Positions 24,681 to 34,661 of a stretch of 64,000 nucleotides of DNA are shown in pieces. A program made the translations under genes and the position numbers. The stretch is taken from positions 1,172,865 through 1,236,864 of the forward strand of contig CM074811.1 in NCBI GenBank assembly GCA_037447605.1. Reading direction: 5' to 3'. The notes under the pieces are model-generated. The model was not told the DNA's origin. It ran no database searches and worked only from the letters and a program-made list of their open reading frames with translations. Numbering within the stretch: the stretch's first letter is position 1; the number at the start of each line of letters is the position of its first letter. The DNA comes from Zygnema circumcarinatum (Eukaryota > Streptophyta > Zygnematophyceae > Zygnematales > Zygnemataceae).

Positions 24681-27600
24681 CTACTTGTGCAACACGTGGC
24701 GCTGCCGCTTCTTCTCCTCCCTCCAGCCCTGCCCCACTCCCACCCACCCTCTCTCAAACATCAGATGCAGTCAACAACAACTCCTATCCCTTCCCACCCC
24801 CCAAAGCGGGCCCCTTCGCGTGACATTTCTTTACAAATTTGAAGCTTGCTTCAGATTTACCAGATTACTATGTGCACTATACCATCACTGAGGAAGTAAG
24901 TAGGACCACGTTTTCATTCAAAAAGTCAAACCTCATTCCATACCTTCTTCCGTTTGTCTGCCTCCTGGTCAACTCTCTCCTTCCATGTACTTTTTCGCAG
25001 CTTGATAGGTCGGTTTCCCACATATTTTCCTGCAAACCCTCGTTTTGGTTAGTCTCAGCACTTCAGCCTGCAGCGCCTCATATTTTCTTCCTTTCCACAT
25101 TCGTCAACTCCAGTCAATCACTTTTCTTGAGCTGGTTTCGCGATCACTTCAAGCAGGAGAACCGACACATGGGTTTACTTTGCTGCAAAAACAAACTTCT
25201 TCATACTATTCCAGAAGGGAAGCTCCTGGGCAGCTTCTGCTCTCAATTTGATCAGATTGTGATTGTGAAGGCTCGTACTTACCAAAAGAAATCTGCACCT
25301 TCTGTTCATTCCTTATACAATTTGCCTGATATTCATTTCTCCTTCTTCTTGTTGCTGTCTATGGCTTGAGAACCTTGAAAGCCTCAGTGTACCCAATAAG
25401 ACCTTATCGCCATAGAGCATTGATTTATGGAGATTAGTAAATTGTCACCACTTGCATTACAATGGCTAAGTTCCCAACTCACCATTCATCTCTTTGAGTG
25501 CTGAAGCCAAATCCAGTGGGTCCCCAAAGCTCACAAAGCCATAACCTTTGGTTTTGCCCGTCCTTTTGTCCCTCACTACCTGCCATCAACAAGCCACAAT
25601 TAGCAACACTACGCTCACAACTATGACTTAGCCTTATGAAGCCGCTTTATTCAAAAGTGCAGGTCCTCGTCTGTCTTAGACATTACAGGCTTACACTCCC
25701 AGGAGAGCTACACACTGTCCTAGACCGGATTATGGTTTTGAAGCTACAGAGCAGGATATAATTCTGGCAGAAACACATACTCTCGCCATGTTGAAGCTCG
25801 GAAAGCGCGCAAATGCCTTTGTCAGAACTTCATCGTTTACTTCATTTCCCAAATCTCCGCAAAAAAGTCGGTGATCATCTGCCAGAAAGCAAGCACAGAT
25901 GCCACAAACGAGATTTCAGTATAGCCAAACAATTATAGCACATGGCCCCCTCGTCATCTGACAAGCCAATCTTTTATCGTGTCCTTACTCTCAGGGAAAT
26001 CAGCCAGAGTCGGGTCCTCCCATATCTGTCCCGCCGCGAGTCGAGGTACGGCCCTCTTTTTCTGCTCCGCCTTCGCTGCTCCATCTCCGCTTGCAAGGGC
26101 CGCTTTCACACTCTCCAATGCTTCTGGAGTGATGGTTGCAGCATCCTTTTGAAAGAGTTGCTCTGCCTGTCAATTGCGCAACCCTCCCATAGTCAAACCT
26201 TTAGAAATCCTTTCTCCCTAATTTTCTAAAAGGAAGGAAAAACCGAGATGGCACTAAAGCCCTTAATATATTATGGTGGCATACATACTACGACTTGCCC
26301 AGGCTTTACCCATTCAATAAACTTCTTGATTGTAGTCCATGTCCACTAGGAAGTCGAACCCTAATCCCCTTCATTCTCAACTTACCTCCGTAGCTACTGC
26401 ACCAGCCCCACCTATGATCATAGGAGCTGCAGAAATATTTGGCTTCATGGGAAGCCCAGGGGGGAGGTCTCATCTGTCCGAAAGCAAATCGCCCTATCCC
26501 TTCCATTTGACACAGAGCTGCCCATCTTCTATGCCGGTCCCAAGCCTCTAAAGCATACCCTAAACCGCTCACACCCATTCAGTTGTACTTACCAGTTGCT
26601 GCCGACCATATGAGTATGGCATCGCTGGTGTTGAATATTGCGCAGAATACTGCTCTTGCTGCTGCTGCTGCTGCTGTTGCTGTTGTTGCTGTTGCTGCTG
26701 CTGCTCCGCCGCCATGTAGTACGACTGCTCCGCGCTTGATGACTGCTGCTGTGGATGCTGCATGCCGTAAGTTCCCGGATAATACGAGTGGTTTGCAGAG
26801 CGAGGGGCTCCGGAAGTTGAAGGTCGAGAGGGAAGAGACTGAAATCCTTGAGAAAATGAGAACTGTTGAGTTGATGGCTGAGAAGCGTTACTTGCTGAGG
26901 GGTACCCACTGCCTGTCGAAACCTGCAGAGCATAACTAAGCAGCTTGTTTGAGCTGCGTTGGTAGGTGGCCCAAATGCACTGGAAACGAGGAGAATAAAG
27001 CTTGTGGTGTGTGGTCATTTTTGAAGAAGATGCACCGCTTGGAGTTGCGCATGAAAGGGTTTAGTTGTCCTTACAAAATGTCCAGGAGAAGACGCTGTAG
27101 TGGCTGGAGTTAGAGTTGCGGAAAGCGCAGAAACGTTCCCACTTGAATGCATGGGTGGCAAAGGCGGCAGAGGCGGCTGGCCAGCTAGAGCAGGCGAAGC
27201 ACCTGGTTGCCGGGGGGGAAGAGGAGGGCGGCCCTGCACAATGGACGATTCTCTCTTCAAACGGGGCTCACTCCCGCGACTAAATTTAAGGAAACTCAAA
27301 AAACTGCAGGCTCACGCCTTCACCCTTAAAGAGAAGACGTCTATCACCAAGGATCAGCAACAACAACATAATTGCATCCCTAGCCAATCGAACAAAACCA
27401 TCAGCAGTTTATGAACTATTAACGAGGCACAGTCCGTTGGCTATCGCCTAAGGATAGCCGATAGCAAATTTCTGCAGAGTGAAATTTGGATGTCACATTT
27501 CTGAACTGTTGAAATATTAAATACGGGAAAGGCTCGGTGCGCTGGCAAGCTGATGTGTCATTGAGATGAGCTCACACTTCCAAGGTACTCTAAGATACTC

Positions 27601-28432
27601 AAGATAGGGCAAGGAGCTTTTCAGCCTTTACATGGAAAACATGAATGGCTTGAGCGTTTGCAAGCTTTTGCAACCCTGAAACCCAGAGAAGGATTCTAAC
27701 TTGCAGTCGCGATACAACTGACACTCAAGTTCCCAACATCTAGGCAGTTTCAACCTCTTCGCACAAAACAGCCCTGATTTCAGACTCTAGTCTCAAACCT
27801 ATCCTGTTGGACAATGTGCAGCAAAGTGAAACCTAATTCTCGTTCTCTAGATTTGGCCTGAAAGCCATCGCATTGAGCCGACCTGATTTAATCAAACTGT
27901 GTTCAGCTGTCAATACAGAGCCAGAAGTAGGTTCCTTACTTCCATTCCTTGAGGTCTATCTCCCCAAAACGAGCGCAGGAAGAAATGAATGGCAACCAAT
28001 CTGCGATATCATTTCTTATTCTTCAGCCGCTTTACAAGCAACGGTGCTTGGAAAAAAATGATTTGCTCAACAGAACTGCCAAAGTAGCAATAGCAGTAGA
28101 AGGTGGAGGAAGTGGGAGACGAGAAGGGCGACGGGCAGAAAAGTGCTTACATATGGGAGAGATGCAGAAGATGGATGAGGAGGGAGAGGAGGCGGAGAGG
28201 GAGAAGGCCGGAGAAGTAGTCCCAACGGAACAGCTGTCGAGGCACCACTTTCTTGCGGAGCAGGAAGAGGCGGGGGATTCATGGCGGATCTTGGAGGCGG
28301 AGGAGGAGGAGGGGGAGGTAGAGGCACTTGCGCTACGAGGTGTGCGGGAGGCGCGAGTGAAGAAGGAGGCTCTGAACCCAAAGCCTTCATCTCCGCTTCG
28401 AAGCGCTCCAGCTCGCTCAGAAGGTTGGCCAT
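24681..28432 (-). CDS. RBM42: RBM42-like RNA-binding protein, 9 exons
   Basis: Exons, high to low: 28432-28151, 27233-27075, 26922-26593, 26473-26386, 26166 (or 26162)-25989, 25878-25781, 25579-25483, 25029-24944, 24728-24681. With the second exon-5 acceptor the total is 1362 nt (453 aa). RBM42 carries one C-terminal RRM and associates with the spliceosomal tri-snRNP in plants and animals. Visible features are an N-terminal helix (MANLLSELERFEAEMKALGS), proline-rich and polyglutamine linkers, the IWEDPTLADFPENDHRLFCG box, DLGNEVNDEVLTKAFARFPS, the RNP1-type GYGFVSF, KYVGNRPIKLRKS and a VLHK terminus. The RRM part is unambiguous. Exon 2's acceptor is chosen by phase, and exon 4 can be read in two frames. 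Exon 1 has two CACGTG boxes about 200 bp upstream. Confidence 0.9.
26654..26706 (-). repeat. CAG repeat encoding polyglutamine in RBM42
   Basis: Within exon 3, mixed CAG/CAA codons encode about 17 consecutive glutamines. The CAA interruptions usually limit slippage. Confidence 0.9.
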
Positions 28433-28611
28433 GGCAGCGCCGGGATCAGACTGCTATATGGAGAGAGCGCCCCGTGTCTCGCAGAGAGAGAGAGGGAGAG
28501 AGGGAGAGAGAGAAAGAGAGAGGGAAGAGGGAGCGAGGGAGACATATTAGGGTTGGCGAGGACACGAGTGGGCGCTAGAGCATAGGAAGACTGTAGGAAC
28601 ACACTAGGATC

Positions 28612-28650
28612 CACGTGGACGAATACGAGTTCGTCACGTATCGCCACGTG
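28612..28650 (-). promoter_or_regulatory. Paired G-boxes upstream of RBM42
   Basis: CACGTG occurs at 28612-28617 and 28645-28650, each as CCACGTGGAC, 180 and 213 bp upstream of the start codon. Plant bZIP and bHLH factors bind this core. Confidence 0.5.
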
Positions 28651-28703
28651 GACATACTCTCCGTGCGGCCGTCTGGTTGTACGGTACAGTACTAGAATAT
28701 AAA

Positions 28704-30436
28704 GGAAAATTCTATTCGGGGGCGACTATTTACAGTGTACGGATTCTGAATGTAGTGTACGATTTCGCCGGGCAGCAAAAAAATCAATTTTTTGGTTGCC
28801 CGGCGCTGTTTCATACTTTTTAGAATACATACAGACCTTTTTCGTCGGATGTACGGATAGTGATTTGAAATGTACGAAGCGCGCGCGTCTACAAGGTATA
28901 AGGGCGCAACACGTGGAGCAACATGATTGGTCGCGGCAACATATGACGTGGCAAGTATGTTTGGGACCGTGACGTGACGAAACGAGACGCGACAAAAGTG
29001 GAGTCCGCGGACGGCTGTCGGAAATGGCCGGAATTAAAACTGACAGAAAAAGATAGGGCACATAACGTAGCGTGTTTCAGGAAAAATCTGTCAGTTTTTA
29101 TTCCCGCCATTTCCGACAGCCGTCCGCGGACTCCACTTTTGTCGCGTCTCGTTTCGTCACGTCACGGTCCCAAACATACTTGCCACGTCATATGTTGCCG
29201 CGACCAATCATGTTGCTCCACGTGTTGCGCCCTTATACCTTGTAGACGCGCGCGCTTCGTACATTTCAAATCACTATCCGTACATCCGACGAAAAAGGTC
29301 TGTATGTATTCTAAAAAGTATGAAACAGCGCCGGGCAACCAAAAAATTGATTTTTTTGCTGCCCGGCGAAATCGTACACTACATTCAGAATCCGTACACT
29401 GTAAATAGTCGCCCCCTTCTATTCTCACACCTTTTTTGTCTACACACAGGCCTCTTTTCGCCGGGCAGATTTTAAAATAGCACAAAAAAGAACACACCTT
29501 TCACACCTTCTCACCTTTTTTTTTTCACCTTTTTTTTCCCACCTTTTTGAAATCGATACACGCTACTAGTCCTGAGCGGCCGAGCTCCGTGAGTCCTTTT
29601 TCTGTCGGGCAGATTTTACTCCTTATCATTTATTTTCAGAGAAAAAAATATCTGCCTGCCCGAATCCGCTCGGAGCGGAAGATCCGTCCGCCACGATATC
29701 GTTCGCGGGTGGCCGTCCTTCACACGTGCAATAATTTTCCGCCGTCGATATTCACGCAGATCGCACCATGGCAGATCACCGTTCGATCAGCAGCCGGGCT
29801 CTGTCCCACGTGTCCCACCCAAGCCGGCTCCAAGGACCGTACAAAAGGCGTACGCCCGCAGCTTCGAGGAAAGTCAAAAAACGTAATAATTAAAGTTGAG
29901 TGCCTGTACCAATCACAGTTTGCCACGTCTAAAAAGAGCACGCGGCAGATGGTGATTGGTTCAAGCTCGCAATGTAAGGAATTTAGACTTTCCTCGAAGC
30001 TGCGACCGTACGAGTTGTGTACGGTCCTCGAGCCTGCTCGGGTGGGACACGTGGGCGTGTGCCATTCGCCGGAAGCGAGCCCGGCTGCCGATCGAACGGT
30101 GATCTGCCGTGGGGTGATCTGCCGTGGTGTGATCTGCTCTAGAATCGACGGTGTATAGTTTCTGCACGTGTGAAGGACGGCCACCCGCGAACGATCTCGT
30201 GGCGGACGGATCTTCTGCTCCGAGTGGATTCGGGCAGGCCGATGAAAAAAACAAGAAGGGGTAAAATCTGCCCGATGGAGAAAGGTGTGTATCGATTTCA
30301 AAAAGGTGGGAAAAAAAAGGTGAAAAAAAAAGGTGAGAAGGTGTGAAAGGTGTGTTCTTTTTTGTGCTATTTTAAAATCTGCGCGGCGAAAAGAGGCCTG
30401 TGTGTAGACAAAAATGGTGTGAGAATAGAATTTTCC
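28704..30436. mobile_element. Long-TIR element (family A, copy 2), interrupted
   Basis: The left end GGAAAATTCTATTC (28704-28717) resumes after the nested insertion as TTCTATTCTCACACC (29417-). The right end is GGTGTGAGAATAGAATTTTC plus C (ends 30436). AATATAAA flanks both ends (28696-28703, 30437-30444), an 8-bp duplication. The arms contain the family A blocks CTGCCTGCCCGAATCCGC, GATCCGTCCGCCACGA and GCAGATCACCGTTCGATC. Without the insertion and its duplicated 8 bp it is 1026 bp. No coding capacity. Confidence 0.85.
28718..29416. mobile_element. Fold-back element nested in the family A element
   Basis: Starts GGGGGCGACTATTTACAGTG and ends in its exact inverse. The two arms are about 330 bp each, nearly identical, and separated by only about 35 bp around 29050-29085. 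An 8-bp duplication TTCTATTC (28710-28717, 29417-29424) marks insertion inside the left arm of the surrounding element. Open frames on both strands are mirror images and not genes. An 8-bp duplication suits hAT-like or MULE-like transposition. Confidence 0.9.
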
Positions 30437-30607
30437 AATATAAAACGACAAAACCCCCCAGCCCGGACCAAAGCCGGCCCAATGTACGGTCTGCCGGTTT
30501 GGAGAGCGCCGGATCCCCAACCGTCGCCGGCCGTCTGGAACCAGGTGGCGACGTTTGACTTGTCCACGTGGCTCCTAACTATGCCAATATGTACAGTACT
30601 ATGAACT

Positions 30608-30718
30608 ACGTACTGACTGACTGGCTGACTTATTGACTGACTGACTGTTTGACTGACTGACTGACTGACTGATTGACTGGTTGACTGGCTGACTGACTGG
30701 CTAATTGACTGCCTGGCT
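30608..30718 (+). repeat. (ACTG)n-type microsatellite
   Basis: About 110 bp of GACT/ACTG tetranucleotides with interruptions. It is followed at 30743-30773 by three tandem CGCCACGGAC units. Confidence 0.85.
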
Positions 30719-31480
30719 AAAGGCCAAAGGTCAGACACTAGGCGCCACGGACGCCACGGACGCCACGGACGGACCAATAGGAGCGGGCTTGAAAGAGGCA
30801 ACCAATTCAGAGGAGTATGATGTCGGTGGCCAGTAACAGGACGACACGTGGCGCTGGGGGCCAATCACAGCGAGGGGCGGCGGCCGGTACATTATTGAGA
30901 GGCGCCGCGAGAGGGAGGGAGGGATGGAGGGCGAGAGGGAGGGAGAGAGGGAGGGAGGTACCATTGAGCAGTGGGACTGTGGGCCCGTCTGCGTTTGATT
31001 CATCCTTCATCTACTGATAAGGGGGCGCCCTGTGCTGCATGGTAATGAAGAAGAAGCGGAAATTTGTAAATCAATTGTGGAGGTTCTGTCGTTATGTAAA
31101 AGGATAATCTCTTGAAACTGTGCTTCTCTCTGTGATATATGGTGTTCTCTGAATGGCAAGCTCGGACGAGCTGTACGGATGATGATGAACCCATGGGGAT
31201 TTCTTATGTAAATACCCCATTCACCATCTTTTGCATACCCTCCTCCTTTGAGTAAGTTTTTTATCCAAGCAGCGATTGAGCTCAAAACTTCAAAAATTAA
31301 AAACCTGGTGGGACCGTCTCTGATGCCGCTCTTAATTATGAAAATTCCTTTTTTCTTGCAGGCTCAAACCAAACTCCTAATTAAAACTGGCTTTGAGCTC
31401 GCGCTGAGCTGAAACTTTTGGGTTACATCCAGGCCCTTTATTTTTTTTTTTTGTTAGTTCCTGCGACGATCTTCGTGGTG

Positions 31481-31700
31481 ATGGCGGCCTCAGAGCAGTC
31501 AAAGTTTATCTACGCTTTTGTCGCTAGCGGGAGGACGGTCCTGGCGGAGTACTCGGCCTTTAAGGGCAACTTTCCCTCTCTGGCGGTGGAGTGCCTTCAG
31601 AGTTTGCCAAAAAGCGGCACTTTTTCATTCACGCATCACAAGCACATCTTCAATTACGTGGTTGAGGGCGGCTTTGGTAAACTTCAAGTCAGTCATAACA

Positions 31701-31734
<34 letters not shown>

Positions 31735-33475
31735 TTAATTAATTAATATAATATTATATATAGTATATAATTAGAGCTTGTTTTTCAGATAAAAAAAAAG
31801 GCATGAAACTTTCCATGTTACTTTGTTTTCGGGCCACTATTCCTTCTTTTGGTACGGTTTCACAAACCCAGATTTTGGAATTTGCATATTTCGCATTCTA
31901 TGCTAGGTAGGCTTCTTTAAAAATCCCAGTTTTCAGAGCTTGCGTATTCACCTTCATTCTTTCTGTATGCCTTTAAGAACCCACTTTTCTGAATTTGGAG
32001 AATTTCCATTGATTGGCAGCGTACATGGTCCTCGTGGAGGAAACTTTACCTCAGTACCTCGCTTTTGGGTTTTTGGAAAATGTGAAATTCGATTTCAGCA
32101 AGTATCGGAAGGAGGCCCAGACAGCGCCGTATCTTGCATTGAATGAAACTTTTGGGTAAGCACCTTTACTATCTACTTTTTATTGGACCAGTGATTTGGG
32201 CAATAAAATTAGGCCCAAAAAATGTTTTTGGCACATTAAACAGTAGCATGCTTGCTATAGGTTTATAAAAAACGCATTGTTGCTCTTTAGCACTTATTTT
32301 TTACGCTGTTTGTCTTTTCTCGTCAACTTTGTCCTGCTTTTCCTCTTCTGTGTTAGTAATGAAGAGGGCTCAATGTGTAAGCTGTTCTTCAACTGTGGCC
32401 CTCGTTCTGGCTTCGAACTCACTTGAAAGAGCAGAGTCAAATTGGCATTGGCATTTACTTCTCTCTCTCTTCTCTCTCTTCGCTTTCCCTTTTCTTTTTC
32501 CAACCCGACTCGATAGCATGTGATGGCGTGGTGGTGGGGCATGCAGCCCAAAGCTGAAGGAGCGAATGGGGTATATGGAGGCGCACCCACAGGAGTTTGA
32601 CAAGTTTGCTAAAATCACAGCGCAGGTGCAGCGATTGTTATATACTTCAGGATCTCATGAAGCCATTCATCAATCTCATGATGCATGGACGCACATTGGA
32701 CATTTGTTAAGCAAGCTGGTTTCAGCAACTTGCGAACCCATAGAGAAAGAAGCATCATTAGTGCTGTTTCTTACGCATCACTGGTGTTGATAAAGTACAA
32801 TCGATGCATGGCTTTGCAGGTCCATGAGGTGGAGGGGGTGATGAAGGAGGCAATCGATAAAGTAAAGTCCTAAACTCTTCCAAAGGACCCCACCTATGCG
32901 CAGCCCGTTTGAGAAGCAGCCTATGGTATACATGACTTTAGGAAAAGGCTTCTCAGTTACAGCGTTATTGTCTTGTAGAGTGGGCGCTGTAAGTGCATTT
33001 TGGGTCTTTGACTTAATCGAGAGGGTCCCTGGTTGCGGGTTTGCTGGTCCGCAGGCTCTACGGAGAGGAGAGAAACTTGAAATTTTGATCGACAAAACTG
33101 ACCAACTGCGAGAGCAGGTAATGATTAACTTTATCGATTGCTGCTCGGAAATACTGTTCTTTTCGGGTAACCTCGACACATCGTTTTGCTTTTCTTCCTC
33201 CGCTGTGGGAGCATTATCACTTATCAAGACAAAAAGAGTGGCTAAGCTGTATGAACACCCCCCCATTCCCCCCCTTGTTTTTTGCAGTTTTTAATTCATT
33301 ATCAAGAGGGTTTTTTCTGGGTTGTCAGGCGCACATGTTCCAGAAGACGAGCGAGCATATTCAGACAAAAATGTGGTACGAAAATTTAAAAGTCAAACTT
33401 GTGGTTGTCGGCGTTCTTATCCTCCTCGCCTTCTTCGTCTACCTCTCCATATGCGGAGGAATCACGTGCAATTGA
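31481..33475 (+). CDS. VAMP72: VAMP7/VAMP72-type longin R-SNARE, 6 exons
   Basis: Exons 31481-31676, 32020-32155, 32547-32625, 32820-32861, 33055-33117, 33329-33475 join in phase to 220 aa, the usual length for this family. R-SNAREs on vesicles or endosomes pair with Q-SNAREs to drive fusion. The longin domain spans residues 1 to about 115 (KFIYAFVASGRTVLAEYSAF, then FGFLENVKFDFSKY). The SNARE motif follows (KITAQVHEVEGVMKEAIDKA, LRRGEKLEILIDKTDQLREQ), with the zero-layer arginine in LRRGEK. It ends with the membrane anchor VVVGVLILLAFFVYLSI and a short GGITCN tail. The same frame is open upstream to 31418, but the start at 31481 gives the normal N-terminus, and a pyrimidine-rich ...TTGTTAG just before it suggests a 5' UTR intron. 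I infer the plant VAMP72 branch rather than VAMP71. Confidence 0.92.
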
Positions 33476-34661
33476 CGTCATGAAAGGGTAGTCCAATCGT
33501 CGTAAACAGTGGGAGCCTGCCTTTTGAAAGTAGTCTACTCAGTTTTTCTGCCCCCCCTGGGGCTACAGTCACTCAGAGAAGTGATTCATACACGTAGAAA
33601 AAAGGAAAGCGGGAACTGTCCATTAGCAGGAAAGGCATGGAAATGTAAATATTATGTTTACACGTATGCAGTCGAGGAGGATCTCGTCCTTTCAGATGTT
33701 TTTTTAGATTTGGTAGACGCCTAGGCGGTTTCACAAGCGCCTTCTTCGTTTATGAAGAACATTGACTCTTTTTCTGCAATTTTAGGCTGTACATAGCGAC
33801 TTTGTCAAAAGATATTGCCTATAAGAATCATTTCATGTTGACTTTATCAGGATCAAATCCTGAGCTGCATCAGAATCAGAAACATCAGAATATGGGCGGC
33901 TGATGTGAACAAGCATGAAATGGACAAGCAAAAAGATTGAAAGGCTCTTCATTCCCCATAGGTTACAGCTCATATGTCATCAGATATTTTAGGGAAATCT
34001 CGTTTTATTTCATTTATTTTTCAATATATGAACTTACCTTCATGCCATGACACAACTACAACATCCCAATCCTTCGCCATCCCTCTCTACTCACACAAAG
34101 ACCGTACAGAAGCTCAAAAAATTTACTCTGGCGACCTTGAAAGAAGGCATCCCCACTAAATAGGACAAAACCCAACTACTGTACCAATCGAGAATAACTT
34201 AAACAAGCCTGCAGTTTCACATATAGACGCTGTAATATGTGACAAGAGACAGGCTTGCTTTGTTCATTTATAATAAAAGCAAGCAAGTGCTTCTTACTCA
34301 GCTTGCAAGAGGTCCCGGAGCGAGAGAGACCGGAACACCAAGGCTGACAGGTCCCGGAGGGAGAGTTCCTTGACTATTCCTTTCTGCTCCAACCCTCACA
34401 TACCACCCATTAGCCTCTCTCTCCTCTCGCCTTCCCTTCCACTCTCTTCTCTCTCTCCTTTCCAGTCCAGCCTTTCAAGAAGCAAGAGAAGCTCTCTTGC
34501 TCAAAGAATTGGCCACTCGCCCGAAAACTCCTTCCCCTCTCCACCTCCCCCCCTCTCCCTTTCCTTCTCATTCCCCCTCCACCCAATACAGAGGTAAAGG
34601 ACAAAGAATAGTGGTTTAAGGCCAAAGTCAACAGGCGCTTGATAAAGTCAACATTTTTTCT
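33476..34661. other. Intergenic, no gene seen
   Basis: No RNA gene or conserved frame found. A 16-bp element GGTCCCGGAG(C/G)GAGAG is repeated at 34310-34325 and 34351-34366. On the minus strand these lie in a frame that could be an alternative last exon of the downstream minus-strand gene. Confidence 0.4.

Noticed and set aside
28726-29408. Two mirror-image frames of 111 and 144 codons
   Set aside because: They are the same DNA read from both arms of the fold-back element, with no domain and a Cys/Arg-rich chance composition.
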